The translations under genes and the position numbers were made by a program. A stretch of 5,247 nt of DNA. Origin: Methanobacteriota archaeon. GTDB taxonomy: Archaea > Thermoplasmatota > Poseidoniia > Poseidoniales > Thalassarchaeaceae. Within the stretch, counting starts at the first letter, position 1. The number at the start of each line of letters is the position of its first letter. Below are positions 1 through 5,247 of the stretch, piece by piece. The stretch covers positions 1 to 5,247 of the forward strand of contig PBWO01000035.1 of assembly GCA_002727275.1 (NCBI GenBank), in the 5' to 3' direction. A model generated the notes under the pieces. The model was not told the origin of the DNA. It ran no database searches and saw nothing but the letters and a program-made list of their open reading frames with translations.

Positions 1-550
1 CCGAGTAGTCCTCAGTACGCGACTCTGCGTTCTTTAGAGCCTCTCTGACTCTGTCTGGCAACATGCTCAGACGACCCACGGCCTGCACCTTTACCTCGTT
101 CTCGTGAATCCTAGGGTCGTCTGCTATCTCATTTAGGCCTGCTACATACAGATCAAACAGACCTTCTAGTTCGGCTTCGGAACGCTCCTTGAGATTCTCA
201 GTCGAGAGAGCGTAGACGGTGAAGTAAGGAATCTTGAGGTCAAGAATCCAATCCATAACTTCCTTGAGCTTCTCTTTACCTTGGGCGTGACCAACGTTTC
301 TTTCGAGATCTTTGCCCCAAGCGAAGCGACGGTTTCCATCCATGATAATGGACACATGCTGGGGCAACTCTCCCTGTATAACTCGTTCACGCAGCCTTCT
401 TGCTCGAATCCTATCTGTTCTAGAAATGAAACTCCAAGCATAACTGGAGTTAGCAATCATGCTAGCTGGAACTGAAAACACCCTATATCGAAGTAGCCAC
501 TTGGCAAACCAATCAACCCTCCTTCCGAGTGCTTTGCGCGCGCGACCCAC
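1..550 (-). CDS. uppS: Polyprenyl (undecaprenyl-type) diphosphate synthase, C-terminus cut by window edge
   Basis: A cis-prenyltransferase that condenses isopentenyl diphosphate onto an allylic primer to make the long-chain polyprenyl diphosphate used as a lipid carrier for glycan assembly; it acts in the cytoplasm at the membrane face. The frame contains the family signature HVSIIMDGNRRFAWG, whose MDGN aspartate is the catalytic residue. It continues with GHAQGKEKL, the substrate-binding stretch YALSTENLKER, and VQAVGRLSMLPDRV, in the family order. The frame stays open to base 1; the later NYGGR-type motif must lie outside. The start is uncertain. The GTG at 550 keeps a basic, Trp-rich lead-in (RKALGRRVDWFAKWLLRYR) that looks coded. 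TTG at 565 and ATG at 460 are alternatives, and none has a convincing ribosome binding site. It lies 46 bases after the HAD gene stop on the same strand, so it is probably second in an operon. Confidence 0.92.
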   Translation of the reverse strand, partial: MGRARKALGRRVDWFAKWLLRYRVFSVPASMIANSSYAWSFISRTDRIRARRLRERVIQGELPQHVSIIMDGNRRFAWGKDLERNVGHAQGKEKLKEVMDWILDLKIPYFTVYALSTENLKERSEAELEGLFDLYVAGLNEIADDPRIHENEVKVQAVGRLSMLPDRVREALKNAESRTEDYS

Positions 551-596
551 GCGCCACCGAGACAATTCTGCGCTAAAGGTCGTCGCCGACGCAGAC
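551..596 (-). other. Spacer between HAD gene and uppS
   Basis: 46 bases lie between the HAD stop codon (TAA at 597-599, minus strand) and the GTG chosen for uppS. The uppS frame is open throughout this stretch and on into the HAD gene, so the true start could lie here, for example TTG at 565. No promoter or terminator is visible. That fits co-transcription of the two genes. Confidence 0.4.
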
Positions 597-1142
597 TTAC
601 TCGAAAATGACGTCCGCGTCTTCTCCGACACGGTCTAGAAGTCCTTTGTCAGGGTTGACAACAACGACCTGCCCCGCCTTCTCCCACACAGGCAGGTCGT
701 GGAAACTATTACCGGCGTAACCGAATCCTCCTTCACCAAATCTTGAGATTAGAGCCTCGGCCTTCTTGCTACCTCTAAGATTGAATGTCTGGTCCGAGGC
801 TAGAACATCGGAGAATAGACCGACGTGGGCGGCAACTCGCTCGGCCACTAGACGGTCTGAAGCGGTTGCAAGAAGCAGTTTCCGGCCCCGCGCATGCTCG
901 GCAGTAATCCAATCTAGAAACGCCTCATGGTAATCCAACTCACTCGGCTCAAAATCCAGTTTGCGAGCAAGATCCCTCTTCCACTGTGCTCTCTTACCTA
1001 TGAGTTCCTTCAACAGGACCCCTAGAATCATCCACGGCCTCCGCGCAATCACTCGTTTAGTGCTGATAACACTCATGTCTGAGAGTATGAGTGTGCCATC
1101 CATGTCAACGGCGAGCGGTATGTCCGAGACAGCATCACCCAT
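597..1142 (-). CDS. HAD-family phosphatase resembling the HAD domain of UbiA-fused prenyltransferases
   Basis: A 181-residue haloacid dehalogenase-like hydrolase, probably a cytosolic Mg-dependent phosphatase. Motif I is VDMDGTL with nucleophile D13 and acid/base D15. Motif II is LLATASD (T93). Motif III is the Lys pair K126-K127 in RGSKKAEAL. Motif IV is GYAGNSFHDLPV, with Asn where many families have Asp and D149 as metal ligand. A helical cap lies between about residues 25 and 85. The combination of ATASDRLVAE, VLASDQTFNLRGSKKAE and YAGNSFHDLPVW recalls the N-terminal HAD domain that bacteria fuse to UbiA prenyltransferases, including decaprenyl-phosphoryl-phosphoribose type enzymes; this is from memory of the family, not an alignment. 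Here it stands alone but sits directly upstream of uppS, which suggests a prenyl-linked phosphate substrate. The ATG at 1142 is the only standard start after an in-frame TGA shortly upstream; no ribosome binding site is visible. Serine-phosphatase-like HAD activity is the alternative. Confidence 0.87.
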   Translation of the reverse strand: MGDAVSDIPLAVDMDGTLILSDMSVISTKRVIARRPWMILGVLLKELIGKRAQWKRDLARKLDFEPSELDYHEAFLDWITAEHARGRKLLLATASDRLVAERVAAHVGLFSDVLASDQTFNLRGSKKAEALISRFGEGGFGYAGNSFHDLPVWEKAGQVVVVNPDKGLLDRVGEDADVIFE

Positions 1143-1206
1143 ACGCTTCGGTCGAGGGTCGAGTTCAAGGCTTCTTTGACCGATTCAATGAAACCCACTA
1201 CTACGT

Positions 1207-1223
1207 CGTGCCCCCGGGGCACG
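1207..1223. repeat. 8+8 bp inverted repeat, possible operator or 5' hairpin
   Basis: CGTGCCCC and GGGGCACG are perfect complements separated by a single C. The element ends 4 bases before ATG 1228 and 40 bases before ATG 1264. As DNA it would be a symmetric binding site for a dimeric regulator between two divergent genes. As RNA the one-base loop would be strained, so a shorter stem is more realistic. No T-run follows on either strand, which argues against a terminator. Confidence 0.55.
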
Positions 1224-1249
1224 CGCCATGTCAGATGATGAGACACCTT

Positions 1250-1254
1250 GGAGG
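1250..1254 (+). promoter_or_regulatory. Ribosome binding site favouring start at 1264
   Basis: GGAGG lies 9 bases before the ATG at 1264. The earlier in-frame ATG at 1228 has no such site and is pressed against an inverted repeat. This decides the preferred start, although leaderless starts are common in archaea and the earlier ATG cannot be excluded. Confidence 0.5.
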
Positions 1255-1263
1255 CCTGCTGCA

Positions 1264-2472
1264 ATGACTCAAGTCGAGTCTGACGTGGATGCACCTCCCG
1301 GATTCGTCGCGCTGAGATTCGCTGGCATCGGAATGATGGCTAGGATGATTGAGCCAGAGCAGTTGAATGAGCCAGCAGACTGGAGCAATCTAGTAAGCGA
1401 GTTGGAAGCATGGGGAGAAGTCCCAGATCCAGACTCGATTACATCTCTGAGTACGATGCCAAATGAAAAGGGTCTGAACGCTGTATTGAAAGCCGATTCA
1501 GCATGGATCGCCGAATTTCTTCCGTGGGAATCTGACGGCAGACTTAGGGCTAGGTCGAAGGCCGCTCCAGAGGGCTCTAGAGTTCCCATTGGAGGATATT
1601 CGTATGAAGGTCGAGATGTAGTAATACTGAGGCCATTAGAAGATGACATTCAGAATTCTGCTGGAATCATTTCGAACGCATTAGCGGAGGACGATGCAGA
1701 GGCGGCCGAAGCTGAGCTGCGTAATGCTGGAATGGTTCTGGGCAGGTATCACACCCAAGCGAAGGCCGCCAGGCTAACTCCCTCGGACCAGTCAAGGTGG
1801 AACGCTAGAAATCAATGGCTAGAGGAGACCCTGAGGGCCACTTTCCTTTGGCGAGCCCCGTTTTCAAAGGATCAACCCTGCACGCTGAGTTTGATGGATG
1901 TCAGATTCAGTGATATCTCAGGAAACTCACTCAGACTAGGCAGACCTCGCCTAGCAGATGCCCTAGCAGTCCCAGATTGTGAGTTCCCTGCCATGCGCGA
2001 CCTAGCCTCATTGACTCATGACATTTCTCGTCTGTTATACGATTCCTCGTCGAATCTAGAACTGTTGCCTCTTAGACTGGCTTTGATAGAAGGCTGGAAG
2101 TCAACAGCTCCTGCAGATTGGACTACTAAAGACGCCTTCTATTCACACAGAGGAGGCCTTGCAATCTGGGAGTATGAACAGTGTCTGATGGATGTCCTTG
2201 AAGCGACCTCGCACCAGTCAGGCGCTCCGCAGCCTGCTGTTGAGATTCTGCGTTATGTCCAGTCCTATCAGAAGCGTATGTTCAACAATCGGACAATTGG
2301 TGCACTTTCTGGGATGGCAGCGTTCTTCGGAGCGGCCACATTAGCCCGCACATTCCCATGGACACTGGAAGATGCGATTCTCCCATTGGCGTCCATCGCT
2401 GTCGGTGCGTTCTTGATGCGTACTTATCGTAGCATGTCGCCGCCACCAGAGCGACCTTTCACGATGATTTAG
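1264..2472 (+). CDS. Uncharacterised membrane-anchored protein, possible degenerate kinase fold
   Basis: Not recognised as a named family. From ATG 1264 it is 402 residues (414 from ATG 1228). No signal peptide is visible. The body is soluble and acidic, with a helical Ala/Glu-rich stretch near 135-160. Two hydrophobic segments at about 343-361 and 371-385 form a C-terminal hairpin, followed by a basic MRTYRSM and a proline-rich tail, so the body is probably cytosolic and tethered. Several stretches recall phosphotransferases of the APH/WaaP/ABC1 kind: VVILRPLE (about 119-126) in the place of the hinge, LGRYHTQ (about 159-165) as a C-lobe helix, LMDVRFSDI (about 210-218) in the place of HGDxxxxN, and MRDLASLTHDI (about 244-254) like the DLA helix. 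The glycine loop, a convincing Lys-Glu pair and the DFG-type Asp are not seen, so any kinase fold would be degenerate. It overlaps gpmA by 4 bases, convergently. The gene call is firm; the fold idea is weak. Confidence 0.9.
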   Translation: MTQVESDVDAPPGFVALRFAGIGMMARMIEPEQLNEPADWSNLVSELEAWGEVPDPDSITSLSTMPNEKGLNAVLKADSAWIAEFLPWESDGRLRARSKAAPEGSRVPIGGYSYEGRDVVILRPLEDDIQNSAGIISNALAEDDAEAAEAELRNAGMVLGRYHTQAKAARLTPSDQSRWNARNQWLEETLRATFLWRAPFSKDQPCTLSLMDVRFSDISGNSLRLGRPRLADALAVPDCEFPAMRDLASLTHDISRLLYDSSSNLELLPLRLALIEGWKSTAPADWTTKDAFYSHRGGLAIWEYEQCLMDVLEATSHQSGAPQPAVEILRYVQSYQKRMFNNRTIGALSGMAAFFGAATLARTFPWTLEDAILPLASIAVGAFLMRTYRSMSPPPERPFTMI

Positions 2473-3077
2473 AACGAATCTACTCTGACTGTACCATTCT
2501 CATCATGGGTGTAGAACATAGGCGAACCAGTAGGAATCTCAAGTGAGACGATATCTTCGGGACTGATTCCTTCAAGATGCATCACAATCGAGCGAAGCGA
2601 GTTTCCATGAGCAGAAACCAAGACATTCTTTCCACTCTCAAGGTCGGGTAGAATCTCCTCAGTAAAGTACGGAATCGTCCTCTCAGCAGTCATTTCGAGA
2701 CTTTCTCCTTCTGGAGGAGGCACATCGAATGAGCGACGCCAGATATGCACCTGCTCAGCCCCATGCTTCTCTGCAGTCTCGGCTTTGTTGAGGCCTTGCA
2801 GAGCCCCATAGTGCCTTTCATTGAGTCTCCAATCATAGCATGTAGGAACATCCTCGCCAGAGGACTCGTTTTGTTGCATGACAATCTCGGCCGTCCTCTG
2901 GGCCCTGATTAGATCGCTAGTGTGTACTACATCTATACGAATCCCAGATAGTTGACGTCCTGCTTCTTCTGCTTCCCCAACTCCCTTCTCGGAGAGTTCC
3001 ACATCTGTCCAGCCGGTGAATCGATTGGTTGCATTCCAAACCGATTGGCCGTGTCGAATCAAAATCAGGCGAGCCAT
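2469..3077 (-). CDS. gpmA: 2,3-bisphosphoglycerate-dependent phosphoglycerate mutase
   Basis: Interconverts 3-phosphoglycerate and 2-phosphoglycerate in glycolysis and gluconeogenesis through a phosphohistidine. At 202 residues it has the full set of dPGM signatures: LIRHGQSVWN with phospho-acceptor H9, FTGWTDVELSEKG (20-32), TSDLIRAQRTAE (53-64), LNERHYGALQG (85-95) with acid/base E87, IWRRSFDVPPP (112-122), SAHGNSLR (155-162) with second histidine H157, and IPTGSPMFY near the C-terminus. It is shorter than the roughly 250-residue E. coli enzyme because the loop after DVPPP is reduced to a few residues, as in the short bacterial form. ATG 3077 lies 8 bases after the MscS stop on the same strand, so it is probably translated from a shared mRNA; no strong ribosome binding site is visible. 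Most archaea are known for the cofactor-independent mutase, so a dPGM here suggests bacterial acquisition. Confidence 0.96.
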   Translation of the reverse strand: MARLILIRHGQSVWNATNRFTGWTDVELSEKGVGEAEEAGRQLSGIRIDVVHTSDLIRAQRTAEIVMQQNESSGEDVPTCYDWRLNERHYGALQGLNKAETAEKHGAEQVHIWRRSFDVPPPEGESLEMTAERTIPYFTEEILPDLESGKNVLVSAHGNSLRSIVMHLEGISPEDIVSLEIPTGSPMFYTHDENGTVRVDSF

Positions 3078-3085
3078 TCCAAGAC

Positions 3086-4162
3086 CTACATCTGTGCTCT
3101 GCGCCTAGGCTCATGGAAGCCGAGTCCAAGCTCTTCGCCTCTGGAGCGAGCCATGATGATGATATCCTCAGTAAACTCTCTCTGAATCTTGGCAGAAGAG
3201 GGGCAGTAGAAGTTGCAAGATACTGTCACCTTGGAAGGTAGTACCTGAGTAACCTTGACCCACGAGTCTTCCTGCTTGGTTGCCCTCGAGTCTGCTAGAA
3301 CTTGCTCGCACAATTCATCACAGAACTGCCTGAGTGCAACCATGTCGTTACCCTCTTCGAACTCGAAGGTAGGGCGAATTCGCCTGAATCTGCGCTTGCT
3401 GTAGTTCTCAACAGGCGAGTTGGTTATGTTCGAGTTAGGAATAGTGACAATCGTATCGTTACCTGTCCTGAGCATGGTCGTGCGCAGACCGATATTGATG
3501 ACTTCTCCCTCAATGTCCTCGACGATAATCCAGTCTCCAACATTGAACGGCTGGTCGATGATTATTGAGATTGCACCGAAAACGTTGGCCACCGAATCTC
3601 TTGCTGCCAGTGCCAGTGCCAGACCGGTGATACCTAGGCCGGCAATTAGACCATTCAGGTTTACACCAAACAGTCCAGCGATTACGAAGAAACCGATGAT
3701 TACTACTGCTAGTCTGCCAATAGATTCGGCGACGCTAGCAAGTGAGCGGCGAGCCGCCATATCGTCACCTTCGACGACGATGAAAGCGTCGAGATAGTCG
3801 ACTAGTCTGTATGCTGCAAACAGCATCAGGATGATGAAGCCCGCTCGAGAGTAATCCATCACTCTAGTCATTAGGTCTGCATCCCAAACCATATCTGATT
3901 CGTTCATGAAGAGCCAATCTAGTGACTGCCACATTACCAATAGTCCTATCATCCAAGCCAGTGATTTAGGGGCGAACAAGTCCTTCCCGTCAATTCTTTC
4001 AGTCTTTGAAAACAGATCCATCAACCAAGGAAACAACATCCTTCGAGAGAAAATTCCAGCACCTACGCTAAGCAAAACTGTGAGTGCCAGAACAGTTGCG
4101 GTTCCTTGCGAAAATGCGCCAAATTCGGCCTCTCCGGCCACGTCAATCCCTAGTACGCCCAT
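3086..4162 (-). CDS. MscS-family mechanosensitive ion channel
   Basis: An osmotic release valve in the cytoplasmic membrane, 358 residues from ATG 4162. Hydrophobic segments lie at about 21-38, 69-85, 108-123 and 148-167. They are followed by the Gly/Ala-rich pore helix GLIAGLGITGLALALAARDS (about 172-191), the hallmark of the family. Next comes the beta domain: GAISIIIDQPFNVGDWI, GEVINIGLRTTMLRTGND and VTIPNSNITNSPVENYSKR (about 196-256). A mixed alpha/beta cytoplasmic domain ends near GFHEPRRRAQM. It has one or more helices beyond the three of E. coli MscS. GTG 4177 is an alternative start, but its G-rich upstream stretch is only one base away, while ATG 4162 has GGAG five bases upstream. 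It is the first gene of an apparent two-gene unit with gpmA, and is divergent from the peptidase gene. Confidence 0.95.
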   Translation of the reverse strand: MGVLGIDVAGEAEFGAFSQGTATVLALTVLLSVGAGIFSRRMLFPWLMDLFSKTERIDGKDLFAPKSLAWMIGLLVMWQSLDWLFMNESDMVWDADLMTRVMDYSRAGFIILMLFAAYRLVDYLDAFIVVEGDDMAARRSLASVAESIGRLAVVIIGFFVIAGLFGVNLNGLIAGLGITGLALALAARDSVANVFGAISIIIDQPFNVGDWIIVEDIEGEVINIGLRTTMLRTGNDTIVTIPNSNITNSPVENYSKRRFRRIRPTFEFEEGNDMVALRQFCDELCEQVLADSRATKQEDSWVKVTQVLPSKVTVSCNFYCPSSAKIQREFTEDIIIMARSRGEELGLGFHEPRRRAQM

Positions 4163-4297
4163 GCTCGCTCCGAGCACGCCCCCCTCAAAAAGGCAACCCC
4201 GGTCCTATGGACCGGTCTGCGAGGGATTGAATACCGAACATACTCTCGGACAGTCGTTAGCATGCCGAAGGAAGCGAATTCGGAGATAATTCCGACA
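4163..4297. promoter_or_regulatory. Divergent intergenic region between channel and peptidase genes
   Basis: Both flanking genes are transcribed outward, so two promoters should lie here. On the minus strand a CCTTTTTGAG stretch (4184-4193) is centred about 27 bases before ATG 4162, the distance expected of an archaeal TATA-like box for a leaderless message; the match to a TATA consensus is poor. On the plus strand GGAG at 4282-4285 precedes ATG 4298 by 12 bases, rather far for a ribosome binding site. An inverted repeat sits at 4199-4215. Confidence 0.4.
4199..4215. repeat. 7+7 bp inverted repeat with 3-base loop
   Basis: CCGGTCC, TAT, GGACCGG: perfect 7-base arms. Read on the minus strand it is followed by GGTTGCC and then five T residues, so it looks a little like an intrinsic terminator, but no gene ends here in that direction. 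An operator between the divergent channel and peptidase genes, or a 5' leader hairpin of the channel mRNA, is more consistent with its place. Confidence 0.5.
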
Positions 4298-5247
4298 ATG
4301 AGGTCGAGGCGAGTGCCTTTGACCGCAATGTTGCTTCCACTGATGCTGTCACTCCTAGCTCCAGCGACCCTAATTGCTCCCGTCGGAGCACAAGATGCGG
4401 ACCCCGGATACGCTCCTGAGGACATTTGGTCCGACGAGTATGCCTTCCAGATTTTCCCATGGGGGCCCCACGGAGATATTGACAAACTCCAGTTCCGTGA
4501 GTACTACGACTACTTCTCAATGAAGGAGAGGATGCAGACCCTAGCTGCATACTATCCAGATTTCTTGCAATATCATGAGGGTCTGCTAGGTGGAGTCAAC
4601 GCTCGTGGAGAAGAGATGACCTCTGATGATTACGAGGGTTGGTACTACAATCATCCAAGTCCTTGGATGAAAATTACTGGGAACGTAAACGGTGGTGAAT
4701 ACAACCCATTCAACGATGACGACGGCAACTATGCTGACCGCCCCGATGTCATGCTGGTTGGAAACCATCACGCCCGTGAGTGGATGTCGTTTGAGGTACC
4801 GATGTTTTTCCTTGAGACCGTCGCTTACTACTACGGTAAGGCCGGAATAGACAACGATGGAGATGGCCTGATTGACGAGGATGGATGGGATGGCATAGAC
4901 AACGACGGTGACTGCGCGCTTCTGAACGCCACTAATCAGGACAGCAACGGAGACGGAATACCGTGCGGGCCAGGCGATCTCGGAGTGGATGAGGACTTCT
5001 CTGAGCAGTTCATCACAGACCTAGTCAACACTCGTGAAATCTACTTGATTCCGATGTTGAACACTGACGGGGTCAGGTATGACATGGAGGAGTACTGCGG
5101 ACCAACTGCTTGGGAGAATTGCTACCGCAGTGGCTGGAGGAAGAACCTGCGAGACAACACAGTGACCGGAACGACCCCTATCCCCGATGTCGACGAGGAA
5201 GTTGACGAGGGCTGTGATGGGGTCGACCTGAATCGCAATTACCAGTT
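4298..5247 (+). CDS. Secreted M14 zinc carboxypeptidase, C-terminus cut by window edge
   Basis: An exported metallocarboxypeptidase that would trim C-terminal residues from peptides outside the cell. The first 316 residues are in the window and the frame is open at the edge. A signal peptide is plain: basic MRSRR, a hydrophobic run to about residue 25, and a likely cleavage after APVGA (31). The catalytic domain begins around QFREYYDYFSMKERMQ with no obvious propeptide. Zinc ligands H158 and E161 lie in GNHHAREWM, IPMLNTDG is at about 251-258, GWRKN at about 279-283, and DLNRNYQ at 310-316 matches the substrate-binding Asn-Arg. The third zinc histidine and the catalytic glutamate would lie beyond the window. 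An insertion at about 184-232, rich in DNDGDG-type repeats, sits between the zinc motif and the next core strand. ATG 4298 gives a standard signal peptide; ATG 4262 is in frame and would add 12 residues. Confidence 0.95.
   Translation, partial: MRSRRVPLTAMLLPLMLSLLAPATLIAPVGAQDADPGYAPEDIWSDEYAFQIFPWGPHGDIDKLQFREYYDYFSMKERMQTLAAYYPDFLQYHEGLLGGVNARGEEMTSDDYEGWYYNHPSPWMKITGNVNGGEYNPFNDDDGNYADRPDVMLVGNHHAREWMSFEVPMFFLETVAYYYGKAGIDNDGDGLIDEDGWDGIDNDGDCALLNATNQDSNGDGIPCGPGDLGVDEDFSEQFITDLVNTREIYLIPMLNTDGVRYDMEEYCGPTAWENCYRSGWRKNLRDNTVTGTTPIPDVDEEVDEGCDGVDLNRNYQ
4847..4995 (+). other. Asp/Asn-rich calcium-type insertion inside the M14 catalytic domain
   Basis: Residues about 184-232 of the peptidase contain IDNDGDGLIDEDG, then GIDNDGDC, then DSNGDGIPC and GVDED. 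These resemble the DxDxDG calcium loops of thrombospondin type 3 and dockerin-like repeats. Two cysteines (206 and 223) could form a disulfide. In pancreatic carboxypeptidase A the equivalent place is a short loop. Calcium binding and a stabilising role in seawater are inferred. Confidence 0.75.

Larger units (their letters stand above)
1143..1263. promoter_or_regulatory. Divergent intergenic region, promoters inferred
   Basis: The HAD-uppS unit leaves to the left and the membrane protein gene to the right, so both must be transcribed from this stretch. I find no clear archaeal TATA box on either strand. The only structured element is the GC-rich inverted repeat at 1207-1223. If the right-hand gene starts at ATG 1228 instead of 1264, the spacer shrinks to 85 bases. 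Confidence 0.5.

Noticed and set aside
166..456. Minus-strand frame of 96 codons overlapping uppS
   Set aside because: It is the same strand but a different frame from the MDGNRR signature, and carries no family motif.
517..525. GGAAGGAGG on the minus strand inside the uppS lead-in, like a strong ribosome binding site
   Set aside because: No in-frame ATG, GTG or TTG follows at a usable distance; the codons after it are GTT GAT TGG TTT.
1269..1649. Minus-strand frame of 126 codons inside the membrane protein gene
   Set aside because: Antisense to a longer, consistent coding frame; low-complexity Ser/Pro composition typical of a shadow.
3302..3797. Plus-strand open frames across the MscS gene
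   Set aside because: They are antisense to the conserved MscS pore and beta domain and their translations resemble no family; they are shadows.
4199..4215. Hairpin as an intrinsic terminator
   Set aside because: No gene ends at this place on the minus strand, and the T-run is seven bases away from the stem.
4150..4550. Minus-strand frames across the start of the peptidase gene
   Set aside because: They oppose a clear signal peptide and M14 frame and show no recognisable features.
1..5247. tRNA, rRNA, CRISPR arrays, transposases, attachment sites
   Set aside because: I found no cloverleaf, rRNA-like sequence, spaced direct repeats or transposase motifs on reading both strands.

Overview
The window carries six protein-coding genes packed head to tail, with no RNA gene, CRISPR array or mobile element that I can see. 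It looks archaeal. A likely source is a marine planktonic euryarchaeon of the Poseidoniales (Marine Group II) type. This is an inference from an archaeal-style cis-prenyltransferase with a long N-terminal lead-in, dense coding at roughly balanced G+C, few strong ribosome binding sites, and a large exported M14 peptidase with Asp-rich calcium-type loops. No rRNA or other phylogenetic marker is present to confirm it.

Layout from left to right. Positions 1-550 (minus) hold most of a polyprenyl diphosphate synthase (UppS) whose C-terminus lies beyond the left edge. Positions 597-1142 (minus) encode a free-standing HAD-family phosphatase just upstream of uppS and probably co-transcribed with it. 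A short divergent spacer (1143-1263) holds an 8+8 bp inverted repeat. Positions 1264-2472 (plus) encode an uncharacterised protein with two C-terminal membrane helices and faint kinase-fold features. It meets, tail to tail with a 4-base overlap, a phosphoglycerate mutase (gpmA, 2469-3077, minus). gpmA follows an MscS-family channel gene (3086-4162, minus) after only 8 bases, so these two form an apparent operon. A second divergent spacer (4163-4297) separates the channel from a secreted M14 zinc carboxypeptidase (4298 to the right edge, plus, C-terminus missing).

The HAD-uppS pair points to polyprenyl-phosphate lipid metabolism. The HAD protein resembles, from family memory, the phosphatase domain that is fused to UbiA-type prenyltransferases in bacteria. 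The gpmA-MscS pair joins central glycolysis to an osmotic safety valve, and no functional link is evident. The peptidase fits a protein-degrading heterotroph. The least explained gene is the membrane-anchored protein at 1264-2472. I see no complete novel defence or mobile system here.
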